This document shows positions 24,401-35,100 of a DNA stretch of 61,647 bases, one piece after another; position 1 is the first letter of the stretch, and each line of letters starts with the position of its first letter. The stretch comes from Seison nebaliae (lineage: Eukaryota > Rotifera > Pararotatoria > Seisonacea > Seisonidae), in NCBI GenBank assembly GCA_023231475.1, contig JALJEE010001547.1, forward strand, positions 1-61,647. The letters run 5' to 3'. The notes under the pieces are model-generated. The model was given only the letters and a program-made list of their open reading frames with translations, did not search any database and was not told the DNA's origin. The position numbers were made by a program, and so were the translations under genes.

Positions 24401-25150
24401 TGACTGATTTGTTCCTGTAATATGAAGCGATATTACTTCTAATTTGCTTAATTCTCTGACAGTGTCGGTGGAGAAAGAACTCTTATATTCTCTTCATTGT
24501 TATGTTACTAAGGTGTTTTATTGGATCAACTTCATTACTTTTTAAGAAATGCTTTCTATGAATATGAGTGTTAATGAAAAATGGGAACGAAAGGAAGAAA
24601 GAAATAATTTCTTTTCACTTCCGACTCTCATCTCCACCATATTCCTCTGTATCCGGACATATACTTCCAGTCCTATATCACCCACTTACACATTCTAACA
24701 TTCTCCAAAAAAACATTATGGACCAATGATGCCATTCGTTGGAACTATTCGATTATACAATAATTATTCGTTTCGCCAACTCTCCACATAGTTTACCATT
24801 CTAGGTATTCATGAACGAATGTGCACAACGAACTGTTGCTCGAAGGTTTAGACTGCGGAAAATGTGAGAGATAATTAACCTTTCCTTCCTCCTCCCTACC
24901 TTACCCTACCTTACCTTACCCCTCCTCCTCAACAATCCAATTGGAAAGAATTAACAGAAATTAGACGAATATTACCAATTTCCCCCCCAAACTCTTCATT
25001 AGAATATCTCCAACTAAATTTAATCGACAATTCCTCCTCATGTTCCAACTTAAACGACGTCATCTTATCACTTTCCTCCCATTGAGAAGTGGATTCACCA
25101 ATTCCGATGAATGAGCATTGACACTTCCCTCAACATTACCAACGAATGAC
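21410..25150. other. Gene-free region upstream of the channel gene, rich in simple repeats
   Basis: No gene is supported in 3.7 kb. Simple repeats include GAT/GAA triplets (21990-22030), GAAT/GAGT tetramers (22314-22354), TCAG/TCAC tetramers (23051-23090), CTAACTAT/CTAT units (23611-23660) and CTTACC units (24896-24930). It presumably holds the channel gene promoter on the minus strand. Confidence 0.5.
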
Positions 25151-25339
25151 ATGAAACTGATTCGACTTCTCCTTATCTCCTTTCTACACTACAACTTCCA
25201 CTTATCTTCTCACTGTTACACAATTGGTGATGTTGTTCCAAATGGAAAAGAAAACCAAATAATTCCTTCTCATAATAATTATTGGAGAAGAATTAAATTT
25301 TCTTTCTTGTCTCTTTGGAAGAGAATGAGAAATGAATGA
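25151..25339 (+). CDS. Small secreted peptide precursor, unrecognised (62 aa)
   Basis: The ATG at 25151 opens a 62-codon frame beginning MKLIRLLLISFLHYNFHLSS, a convincing signal peptide by composition. The remaining roughly 40 residues contain a single Cys and two basic pairs (WRR and WKR) that could be processing sites. That is the layout of a small neuropeptide or secreted peptide precursor, but no known family is recognised. It faces THOC3 tail to tail with about 110 bp between stop codons. A chance open frame cannot be excluded. Confidence 0.4.
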   Translation: MKLIRLLLISFLHYNFHLSSHCYTIGDVVPNGKENQIIPSHNNYWRRIKFSFLSLWKRMRNE

Positions 25340-25447
25340 TTAACTAACCATTAATGCGGTACAAATAGAAAATTGGAAAGAATAAGAAAAAAAAAATATT
25401 TATTTTATTCACCGAAACATAAGAAAAAAGAGTATTGAACTTTCATT

Positions 25448-26350
25448 TTATGAGATACCCCAAATGCGAATGTAACCCACAGCCGCATCATCACACGAAT
25501 AAGCTAATAAATATTTCTTCGGATGCCAAGCAATAGCGAAAGCGGATGTGGGGCATTTAATCGTTTTAATCTGTCGTCCACTTGCTAATTCGGCAATATC
25601 GATGAATAAATCTTCGCTACCCGAAGCAAGATATTGTGAGTCGTGAGAGATACTCACCGTCCGTACCGGATAATCTAATCGGGCGAATGTGTTGAGACAG
25701 ACCAGTGAATGTGCATCCCATAACGACACTAGCGCGTCCGCCGCACCTGTCACAAAATAATCTCCAGTCGAATCGAATTTTATGCAAATACAATTAGCAA
25801 GATGTGCATTGATGGTATGTAGATGGCGCATTTGAGGCCAACGATATACGCGAATATTTCCCGATCCAGTTGTCAAGAAGAAGAGATTAGACGTATGATT
25901 CCAAGTAATTTCGTTGATCTCCTCATTGAATTGTTGTTCTTGAGATATTTTGTATGTGCGAGTATCGACGAATGATATCAGATCGTCCTTGTTTCCGAGA
26001 GCGATGTAGTTGGAATCGGGTGACCATGAGATGTTGATATTGTCACCAGGAGTATCGATCACTTTGCAACATTTCTGCGTACGAATATCAAAAATTCTCG
26101 ACGTCCGATCTGATGACGCGGTTGCTAATATATTATTATTTTTCGTATGCCAACACAATTGATCAACAATAGCTGTATGTCCAGTGAGAGAACAATCTTT
26201 GAAAATTTTTCCTCGATTGTCTAAAGTGAAAATATTTACACATTTATCCACAGCTCCACTCGCTATCTTACTCCCGATATTATTCCATGCCAATGTATGG
26301 ATACCTCCATTGTGTGCCTTCGTGTCACTCGTCGTGACATTATCGAACAT
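25448..26350 (-). CDS. THOC3: THO complex subunit 3 (WD40 protein)
   Basis: About 300 residues, nearly all WD40 repeats (seven blades), match THOC3 along the full length. Examples are LASGSEDLFIDIAE near the end, FDSTGDYFVTGAADALVSLW, and YIALGNKDDLISFVDTRT. THOC3/TEX1 is a subunit of the THO part of TREX, which couples transcription to mRNA export in the nucleus. The ATG at 26350 (MFDNVTT) is the first plausible start. The same frame is open further upstream to a splice-like TTTGCAG at 26426, so an extra N-terminal segment or a 5'UTR begins there. It is the last gene of a tight minus-strand set headed by MED31. Confidence 0.95.
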   Translation of the reverse strand: MFDNVTTSDTKAHNGGIHTLAWNNIGSKIASGAVDKCVNIFTLDNRGKIFKDCSLTGHTAIVDQLCWHTKNNNILATASSDRTSRIFDIRTQKCCKVIDTPGDNINISWSPDSNYIALGNKDDLISFVDTRTYKISQEQQFNEEINEITWNHTSNLFFLTTGSGNIRVYRWPQMRHLHTINAHLANCICIKFDSTGDYFVTGAADALVSLWDAHSLVCLNTFARLDYPVRTVSISHDSQYLASGSEDLFIDIAELASGRQIKTIKCPTSAFAIAWHPKKYLLAYSCDDAAVGYIRIWGIS

Positions 26351-26570
26351 TTCTTCCTTCTCCTTTCCGTCGTTAATGGAAAACGGACTTCCTTCCTCAA
26401 AACAACAAAAACAAACAACTTCCAACTGCAAATTAGTAAAATATGAAAATTCTAAAAATTAAAAAATAATAAAATTCGTTTAATTTTCATCAAAAAAAAA
26501 GATCAAAAATGATAAATAATTATTGTTGTTAGAGAAGATGACGAATTAGAATAAAAGAAAGATTATTGAA

Positions 26571-26897
26571 TTATTGTAATTGATTGAGTCGTTGGATGAG
26601 TTGTTGGGCGAAACGTTTTTGATATTCTACCGACTGATCGTTGAGAAGTTGTGTTAAACTTTCGAATGATTTAACTCGATCTATCGGTCGAATGATATGG
26701 AAACCATATCGATCAAATCGAATTAAATAATCGATCTCCTCAATCGTTCGTAAATGAAATATTATTTCTTCACTGTTCTTATTGTTGTTAGGTCGTTTAA
26801 TTGGACAATCAATACAATTCACATCTCTCCAATGAATTAGAGAGACGAATGATTCACAATCATTCAAATGATAATTTAACTCTTCAATGAAATTCAT
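26571..26897 (-). CDS. Unrecognised 108-aa protein in the MED31-THOC3 cluster
   Basis: The ATG at 26897 opens a frame with ordinary host codon use. The product begins MNFIEELNYHLNDCESFVSL and ends in a Gln-rich helix (FAQQLIQRLNQLQ). A CIDCPIKR stretch holds two cysteines three residues apart. I see no signal peptide or membrane segment. The start lies only 5 nt after the stop of the small membrane ORF upstream, so the two may share a transcript. About 220 nt separate its stop from the THOC3 start. I do not recognise the family. Confidence 0.6.
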   Translation of the reverse strand: MNFIEELNYHLNDCESFVSLIHWRDVNCIDCPIKRPNNNKNSEEIIFHLRTIEEIDYLIRFDRYGFHIIRPIDRVKSFESLTQLLNDQSVEYQKRFAQQLIQRLNQLQ

Positions 26898-26902
26898 TCT
26901 TT

Positions 26903-27031
26903 TCAATCTTTTTTTTGATGTTGTCCGTTAAAAAATAAATTTTTGATGAGCGTCACCCAAAGAAAAATGCCACAAATAACGATGAGTAAAACGAAGGGCG
27001 CTTCGTAAAAGAAATTGAGGATATCAGTCAT
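26903..27031 (-). CDS. 42-aa single-pass membrane micropeptide overlapping the MED31 stop
   Basis: The ATG at 27029-27031 lies inside the last codons of MED31, and the frames overlap by 8 nt (ATGACTGA). The product is 42 residues: a short acidic start, one hydrophobic segment (APFVLLIVICGIFLWVTLI), then a basic tail ending HQKKD. Its stop is 5 nt before the next ATG (26897). Size and topology resemble small integral membrane proteins such as SMIM family members, but no specific orthologue is recognised. Tight packing on both sides and the clean membrane segment argue that it is real. Its length means chance cannot be ruled out. Confidence 0.5.
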   Translation of the reverse strand: MTDILNFFYEAPFVLLIVICGIFLWVTLIKNLFFNGQHQKKD

Positions 27032-27437
27032 CATCGCCATTGACAAAAGTAAGTTGTCGTTGAATATCGAACTTTTTTAAATTCAATTTGATCCAATGGA
27101 AAATTATCTGATTCTCCAATTGACGAACGAAATTCTGGTCGAGGAGTCTCCGTCGAAATGTCGGCGATTTAATAATGGAATCAAGAAAGAAGAAACAATA
27201 AGGATAATGAATATATCGAATATATTCCGCCTCTTTCCAATATTCCAAATACTTCAAATAATTAAAGAATCTGTCCTCTTCTAGAACACCAGAATGTGCT
27301 AAATATGAGAGATATTTCGGATTTCCTAACGCTTGGATGAATTCCAATTCCGTCTCAAAACGTAATTGTTCTTTACCTTCGCCGATGAGAATCTTTGTTT
27401 CTTCACTGTCCAATTCCTCCTCTAACGTTGTTGTCAT
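27024..27437 (-). CDS. MED31: Mediator complex subunit 31
   Basis: 137 aa, the expected size for MED31/Soh1. The conserved core is clear: RFETELEFIQALGNPKYLSY, then FFNYLKYLEYWKEAEYIRYI and HYPYCFFFLDSI. MED31 sits in the Mediator middle module in the nucleus and supports RNA polymerase II transcription. The ATG at 27437 gives a short acidic leader before the core. It heads a minus-strand cluster and its stop codon is overlapped by the next ORF. Confidence 0.95.
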   Translation of the reverse strand: MTTTLEEELDSEETKILIGEGKEQLRFETELEFIQALGNPKYLSYLAHSGVLEEDRFFNYLKYLEYWKEAEYIRYIHYPYCFFFLDSIIKSPTFRRRLLDQNFVRQLENQIIFHWIKLNLKKFDIQRQLTFVNGDDD

Positions 27438-27821
27438 TCGATTATTCTTATTTCATTCAACATATAGAGCTAAACATTCATATTTAATTCACTCACAAAT
27501 TTAAGTTAGTTTGAAAATTCATTAAAATTTCTACAATTCAATTTTTCATCTTCTTCAATCCAATTTTGAAGACGTTTAAATTTTTCATATTCGGACTATT
27601 ATTACAATAAACTAAAACTTCCCACCTAAAGTAAGTACTGATTTCTAAGACACCTCTCACTAATCAAACTCACTAATTTTTGAAATAAATCAAGCATCAT
27701 GAAATAACATATAATGAATGATTCAGAAAGAGTCATCGGAAAGTTGTAGAAATATCAAAGTACGAGTTGTTGTACAACGATACGGGAAATCCGAAAAAGA
27801 ATTGGGAAAGATCGGGAAGAC
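27438..27821. other. Short region upstream of MED31
   Basis: AT-rich DNA between the MED31 start and an uncertain plus-strand reading frame. It probably holds the MED31 promoter. No other feature seen. Confidence 0.4.
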
Positions 27822-28474
27822 ATGTACATAAGACATAAGAGACAAAAATATTTCCATCAAACCATTAATGAATTGGAACAAAAGAAGAAATGGAGAAATT
27901 TACGAGATACGAATAATATCGTCCCAATCAATCACAATGATAATACGGATGATCTAAATTCGAAATTATTGTCAATCATCACTTCTATTACATCTCGATT
28001 GTTTACATTATTCATACACCATTCGAATCTTCATCAAATACGATTGGGGGTAAAAAAGTTTTTGCTCTCGTTATGGAAACTGTTTAATTACCAAACAATT
28101 ATTTCGGAGTGAAGGTAAACGTGTAGTTGGCGATATATGGAACTTTAAGGGTACATTTAAGAACATCATCCAAAAACTTGCAAACATCACTTCATTTAGA
28201 AGATGAAAACGACCATTTAATTTATAAATTATCTTCTTTAAATTATTCAATTTTCATCATTGTTTTCTTTTCTATAAATCTATATCAGTTTTTTTCATTC
28301 AATTCGAAATTTTTGTGGGGGTGGACTGACCAATTAGCAGGATATTGGGAGGAAAAATGTTTTAGCACCATAGAGCAACATCGAATTAGTCTAAAACGCT
28401 CCGATGCCATACTCTCAGATATCACTGTGATGGTTTTGTTTTATTCGGAATCCTCTCTGAGGAAAGATTTTTAG
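27822..28474 (+). CDS. Uncertain gene: two adjoining open frames with hydrophobic segments
   Basis: Frames 27822-28112 (96 codons) and 28127-28474 (115 codons) lie head to tail on the plus strand. The first is Lys/Arg/Asn-rich at its start and ends with a hydrophobic stretch (VKKFLLSLWKLF). The second has one likely membrane segment (FIIVFFSINLYQFF). A GTAAACGTG donor-like site lies between them, so they may be exons of one small membrane protein. No family recognised; chance frames remain possible. Confidence 0.25.
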
Positions 28475-28513
28475 CATGAAATATGATTTTATATTTATTA
28501 TTATTAATATCTA

Positions 28514-29290
28514 TTAGAGAAATTTCCGTCGGCATAAATTTGAATAATAGATAAAAAAAATTTCGATCTTCGCCAATATCGATCCTGATCGATTGGTATA
28601 GACTGGTGAAGGATCGTAAGAAAGAATAAAATTTCTGAAATCTTGGAGAAGAATATCTCGAGATAAATCGTAGTATCCAGTAGTAGGACTAAAGACTGAG
28701 CGATTATGAAAATGATTCATGTTGGAAATGTATGAAATGTAGAAGTTTTCTTGTAGAACAAGTCGCCGTCATTTGTCGATAAGAATATGACGCGGAAACC
28801 CCATAGGGTAAAGCGTAAAGGAAGACAATAAAGGGAAAAAATTGGGACACGGCCACAGAAATAAGATCACGGCCACGAGACAACCCATCCCTCAGATGAA
28901 TAGACATAAATGATTCGAGACTAAAAGTGTTAACGAGTGGTTCCTATTCTCCCAAGGAGCTGGGATATTGTAAAGCTTAATATTTTTTTTTTTTTTTTTT
29001 TTTAAGTGAAATTCCCATCGGGATAAATTTTTCTGATCGATCTCCTCTACGGTCAGTGGTAGGAGATCTCTACGTACCGTGAGACGTATATTAACAGAAA
29101 AATTTTGCAGGACTGTTGAATTGTTCACACTTTGCATAGGTCGGATGAGGAAAAGAAGATATGTTAATATCGGAAACGAGGGACAAATAACAAAACACAT
29201 TAGGTAGAACATAAATGCCCGATTGAAGGGACGTTTACATCCGAGTAATATGCGACAGCACCGATTGTATGCTTTATCCATAGAATTCAT
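28514..29290 (-). CDS. Probable multi-exon membrane protein, unrecognised
   Basis: The ATG at 29290 starts a frame with a Cys/Arg-rich head and a strong membrane segment (MFYLMCFVICPSFPILTYLL), followed by an N-glycosylation site. A second open stretch (about 28770-28930) gives another membrane segment (VAVSQFFPFIVFLYALPYGV). A third (28514-28690) ends SNLCRRKFL. An intron of about 66 bp (GTTCTACAAG to CGCTCAG) joins the last two in frame. The junction between the first two is not solved, and an A21 run (T on the plus strand, 28983-29003) sits inside or just after the first coding block. That leaves either an unusual poly-Lys tract, an intron, or a disrupted gene. Confidence 0.4.
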
Positions 29291-29749
29291 GGATTGAATG
29301 GAAAATGAGATTGTAAATATTAGTTGTAGGTTATAATTGTATTATCTTATGTGGAATTCCCTGATTTATTATTTGAATTAATAAGAAATTTGTTAATTTA
29401 TTTTTTTATCTTTTTATTTATTTCGTATATAAAGGATTTAAGTCGCTATAAAAGTTTTATCGTGGTAAATAAAAAAAAGAGGCAATAGTTTTTGAAAAGC
29501 ATTTACTTTCTAGTATTTTAATCGTTCGGCAAACGGGTTTTCTTATACACATGTATGTTCGTGTCTGCGTTTCATCAGTTAAGGAAATTTTTTTGATGTC
29601 AAAACTTCATTCGGAGGTTTTTAAATACCGCTCTGGTAGGAGATTTCAACTTGTCTTATCTTCACATTTCAACCATGTCTGGTTATTTAGATTAGGAAAA
29701 ACATCACTAGACATTTTTCTTGAATAAACATTGTTAAGTTAGTATTATA
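29291..29749. other. Intergenic between two divergent membrane-protein genes
   Basis: AT-rich 460 bp between a minus-strand and a plus-strand gene start, so it probably contains both promoters. Nothing else seen. Confidence 0.4.
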
Positions 29750-30397
29750 ATGAGACTATCGCCTCAAGTTGGTCGTCAAGTGAAAAAGACGAATGCTTTC
29801 GAAGAATCAACTGCCAGAAAAAACGAAGCAGAAGAGCATCGTCGACATCATTCTTATCCGTATAAATTTTCACTGATCAATGGAATCGTATCAGTTAAAT
29901 TTCATAATATTCCATTCAAGTTAATCAATTTTTACATTTTTAGATGATTTTATTAATGATATTCATAACCGTTTACGTCATCTTAAACTACTTCTCATTC
30001 ACACAATATCGAACGTTGCAATATATTGCCATTTCGTTCCATACCATATCCGCTATTCTCCAATTGGTTATTTGTTAGTAAAACTTGAAATTTTGTTAAA
30101 CTGAATTTTTTGAAAGATATTTTCAGGGATTGTAGATTCCTAGTAAAGACAATCTTGTTTATCTGGATTTGTGACGGAATTACTTCTACTACAGCAATAT
30201 ATATTGCGGTGGTTATAATCAGAACGGTGTTAGGGAAGGATTTCCATTCAGAAATAAAAGGCAAAATTTTAGCGACTTGTTCCGTTCTCGAATTTTTTGC
30301 TATAATGTCCACAATTCAGTTTCTTATGAACCTTGGCATTTTTATTTCTCGAAAAGGTTATTGCCGTCGAACATATGACCCTTCACCACTCAATTAA
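29750..30397 (+). CDS. Small four-pass membrane protein, unrecognised
   Basis: Three exons, 29750-29887, 29944-30066 and 30149-30397, join in phase 0 (169 aa). The N-terminus is a hydrophilic Arg/Glu/His-rich tail of about 45 residues. It is followed by four hydrophobic segments: ILLMIFITVYVILNYF, IAISFHTISAILQ, then AIYIAVVIIRTVL, and SVLEFFAIMSTIQFLMNLGI. Both termini are probably cytoplasmic. The layout recalls MARVEL-type or other small four-span proteins, but no diagnostic motif is seen. An alternative acceptor (TTTTCAG at 30127) would change the second junction. Confidence 0.45.
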
Positions 30398-32139
30398 TTC
30401 TCAAACGAATAATTTATTTTCAATTAAATAAAATTTACTATTCTCTTTATTTATTTACGTTTCCGATTTGTTTTCTTTGGCTTAAAATCTCTTGTTAGTT
30501 AGGTCGTTGATAGATCCATAGATAAATGAATTATAAAATAGAATAAATTCAAAGAAATTTTTAGGAACTATTAACACAAAAGCCTAAACGTCTTACAGGG
30601 GTAGTCTTGAGGTCCAGCGGAGACAAACAAGTGAGAATTTTCAAGATTAAACATAATCATTCAATATTCATAATATGAATTCATTTTTATCGAATTTTAA
30701 ATAAGAAAAAATTTGCAGTCATTTTAAAATATTTTTGATTATGATGTTGATCGACTAAGCTTATTTGGCCAAAAAAAATTCCATTTGTTCTCATTATAAG
30801 ATGTATTGAAAATCTCCATAGAAGCGGATTAATTCATTATTTAGAATTTGTCAAATTTTTAGAAAGTTTAATTGGCGGAAAAAAAAATCAATTACAAATG
30901 AAGTGGTTGGGGCAATATGAGACACTCATTTGAAAAATGAGAAGAATCAAAAATTTTTAAAATTTCAGCATTTATTTTATTTATATATACAAAAATACAT
31001 TATGGTTCCGAATTTACTTTATCAAATTGCTCCGCTAAAGTCAAACCAGGATCAAGTATTTTTGATCTTGGCTTTTTTTAGGGGTAATGTAAGCTTGCTA
31101 CGAAGTGTTTCATTTTGCCCCACAAGACGGTATATAATATTGTAGTCACATCCTTCTTCATGAGTCTTCGGAATTGAGGGTCGCTTTTCACTCGGGAAAA
31201 TTATGTTTGGCGCTTTTCCAACCCAACTTCCTCATAGTGCATCATTTCTACATTCCCGCGACGTAATCAGCGGTTATTTCATTCTTGGAAGTTGTCGAGC
31301 GTTGATATCCGATCACAATTGCCGAGATATCAATTTAGTCATCATCATCATAGACTTCATTTTCCGTAATTTTAACCTTTTCTTCGTGTTCTTGATCAAA
31401 ATTAATGTCTCTGTCTATATCGTCGAAAGTTGTCCTATGTACAGTAGAACATTAAATTAATCGGACACCGTTGAGGTTCCGAGTTATACATTTTTATTCC
31501 AAAATAAGTTAGGCACGTTTTTCTCTGTTACCTACTCCGTAAGTAATAATGAAACTAGTTTTGCTTCATATTTCATTTTCTTAATCGTGCATACTTTTAC
31601 CTACATCTGTATTTTGAAATTATTATGTATTAATTGACGTTTATGTTTCACACATGGTAATTTTCCATGTTTGATTTTGTCCGAATTTTCTTTACTATTG
31701 TCATTTGCTACAAAGCCTTAAAACTGTTTCTTATACTTTAACAATATTTTTGCGGTGTCGAACATGTATGTACATAGCGAAAGAGTTGGAAAAGAAAAGA
31801 AAGTGAAAGCGAAGAAAAAATTGAAATCTTCTGAAATGAACGGCTTATTATTTTCGTATTTAATTTTGAAAACTTAATAAAATATCAAAATGAAACAAAA
31901 AAAATTATTAAGGTATTTATGTTAGGGGGGAGCATTTAAAATTAAAAGCCAGGAAAAAAAATGATGATTAGAAAAGAGAAAATTTCAAATTTTTTTAAAT
32001 GTTATCTAAATTAATTTGAAAAAAAAGTTAAAGTGAAGGCAGTTGGAAGATGAGGAGAAAAGGAAAAATTCTTATAATTATTATTAATTTGTTTAAACTG
32101 ATAAGAGATTGTTTTGTTTCCGAATGAGAATTGAAAAAT
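30398..32139. other. Intergenic, no gene supported
   Basis: AT-rich with several A/T homopolymer runs. Short open frames (30930-31145 and 31203-31460) lack homology and have unconvincing codon use. Confidence 0.45.
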
Positions 32140-35100
32140 ATGTTGAAGAATTTGAAAGGTAAATTGAGTAGTTTTTGTTCGTGTGATAAATGTAATTGTG
32201 AACGATTCCAATCGAAACAATTGAAGATTTCCCTCAGTTGCCGATTGGAATACATCGAATGGAATGGGGAAGAGACAGAGGAAGATGTGGACGGGTTATT
32301 GTGCGATAATTGTGAGCATCAATTGGTGCAACATCTGTCGATATCGGAGAGTAAATTAGAGAGGAATTGTTGGGATCTCTCCGAAATAATCGATACAATC
32401 ATCGAATTTGTGCACTACGTTCGTCATGAATCATATTGGAAGAAGTTGAGATTTTATCAGTTTCCTGTGGAATGGAATGTGAAAAATGAGAAATTCTTTT
32501 ATTTGTTCATTCAATTATTGCGATTACATTTCAATGAATCATCGGGCGATATTGAAAATTTTCGAATTATGCGTCAATCTGATGACGACGATTTGAATTG
32601 TCAACAATTTCTCACTTTCCATTTATTTTCCGTTTTGTTGTGGATGAAACCGACTCAAATTGAATTAGTCACTTTCATTTTGGCAATAAAAGAATTCTTC
32701 CAACAATTGGCACATGTTTGGTTGAGATATCCTGATGTCAGTTCCAAATATTACGTCATTTGGTTAACATCGATATTGATTCCGAGATTGAACAAACGAA
32801 TAAAAGAATTAGCGAATTTTAAATCAGCATATTGGATTTTTGGGAAGGAATTCTTCTTTCAACATTTCCCTTATGCTTTGGATGTTATTGAAAATGAAAC
32901 GATGAGAAATCTTACGAATTTGTTGAATGAGATCGAATTGATCCCCAGTGAACATTTGTTGAAGAAACGATGGAATTATTTCCTAACCATGACAAATACG
33001 ATGGAGACGATTGATGGTAAAGGAAAGAGGAAGATGGAATCGTCGAAGAAGAAATATGATTTGAATGATGAATTGAAATTAATGGAACAATTTGTTATTC
33101 TTGAGAAATTGATGATAATTTTAATGATAATCAGGAAATTGTTCAATATCAATTATTCATCTAGAAGATATAATGATTTTATTATTTTTTTGGAGAATTA
33201 TCGTGAATTAATCGAAGGAATGAAACCGTTGGGAAGAATTCATAATTTTTGGAATAAAATCACATTGAAGAATTTGTTGAAGAGACACGAAATTTTCGAG
33301 AGTAATTTTCGCATATTTCAAACATATTTAAACTCTACCAATTTCTTTGTTGATTTCAATTCGGATTATTTAAGAATAACAAATTATGGGAAGGAATCAA
33401 ATCTTCTCAACACTCGAGAGATTGGATCGATTATCGATAAATGTTCATTGTTACATGCGGATGATTTAAATGAAAGTCATTTGGAGAAATTGATAACATT
33501 TTCGATAAAAAATCAATTGAAACGACCAATTGATTGGAAACGATATTTCGATGAATATTCATTCAATCTCCTTCAATATTGTAGAAATCGTTTATTCTCA
33601 ATTCATCACGTCATCTTTTTCACTCTTAACATTGATCAATTAATGTTGAATGAATCGAATGGATTCCGTCAAGTTAAATTGATGAGTTTAATGAATGCCA
33701 ATTCGGATATGTTACGTAATTGGACGATAGATTCGATGAGGAGAATATTCTCTGATAAATTCATTAATTTCATTGACAATCGAATAAAACGTTCATTTCC
33801 AATCGATTCTGATATTGATTTAACTCATGTCAATTTACTTCTTGAACAACAAGAGATGATGGTGGATTTGCATTTGGGAGAGATGGTGAAATTGGGGAAA
33901 ATGGAAGTACAAAAAGAATTATTTCAAAATTTATTCAGTGGAAATATCGCTTTCCTTCTCATTCGATATGACGAGAAAGGAGGACTCGATCTCAATAATT
34001 CGGAAGGATTTCGAATATTATTCATTCTCCTCCAATATCGTCGTATGTTGAGGAAGCAATTACCCAATATCGGAATACTTTATTTAACTTCACTTCTATT
34101 TCATCCATATCATTGGTCATTAATTTTAGTAGATAGTGAACAAATCTCATCAATTTCCACACATATGAAAGAAATAATGAAAGAAAAAGATTTGAAGAAA
34201 CGATTATGTTTGATAAAAGAATATTCATTTGAAGATAATTCAAAATCAGTCATTATTGGAGGTGTCACCTTTTTACCTTTTCCTAATTATTCGATGTGCG
34301 AATTAGTTTTCTTAGCTGTATCTCAACAATATCAAGGAATGCAATTCGGTTTATTATTATTAAACGCTTTCCGCGAACTAATGGCGTCATGTTCATTATT
34401 TTATATTTTCACTTATGCCGATCGTTTCGCTCAACATTTCTTCCGTAAATTCGGATTTACACAAATGCAAGAATATAAATATCCGAAAGTGCTGTATGAC
34501 GGTTTATTGAAACATTATGCTGGTGCTTCATTAATGGGAATGGAAGTCATTGCTAATGTGCCATATGTTATGCTCCCCTTATATTTCCAAATTGCAGACG
34601 AATATTTCGAAAAGGATAAAGAGTTGGCTAAGTTCTGTAAAACCGTTCTTCCATCACCAGCACTCGATGATGACGAATTGGAATTGATGGAAGATTTCTT
34701 CACTCATGGTGATATTCGATTATATGTCGATCTTCAACGATATGAGATCGATGACACTTTCACGAAAGAGGAGATTGTGGAACGTGTGAAAACGTTGAGA
34801 TCGTTTGAAACGTACGAAATCATCGACGAATCCATCTACACTAACTTCAATTTGAAGACAGTGAATATTTATCCGTTCATTGTCAAATCCAAATCCAAAT
34901 CATACAATCGACGAGCGAATGAATTATTCAATAAAATTAGAGGAATTACTAAGAAATTGAAGAGAGATAAAGATCGAATGGTGAATTTGAAGAAATTGAA
35001 GGAATGGATTAATGATCATTTGATCAATTATCGACAAATTAAAATTATTCTCCAAAACTTTTTCGCTTCTCAAATCATCATTCAACTCTTTCAAACATAT

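Noticed and set aside
28081-28101. String TGTTTAATTACCAAACAATT resembling the nematode SL1 leader
   Set aside because: Only about 13 positions agree with SL1, no donor site follows at the right place, and no snRNA-like Sm site or hairpins were seen.
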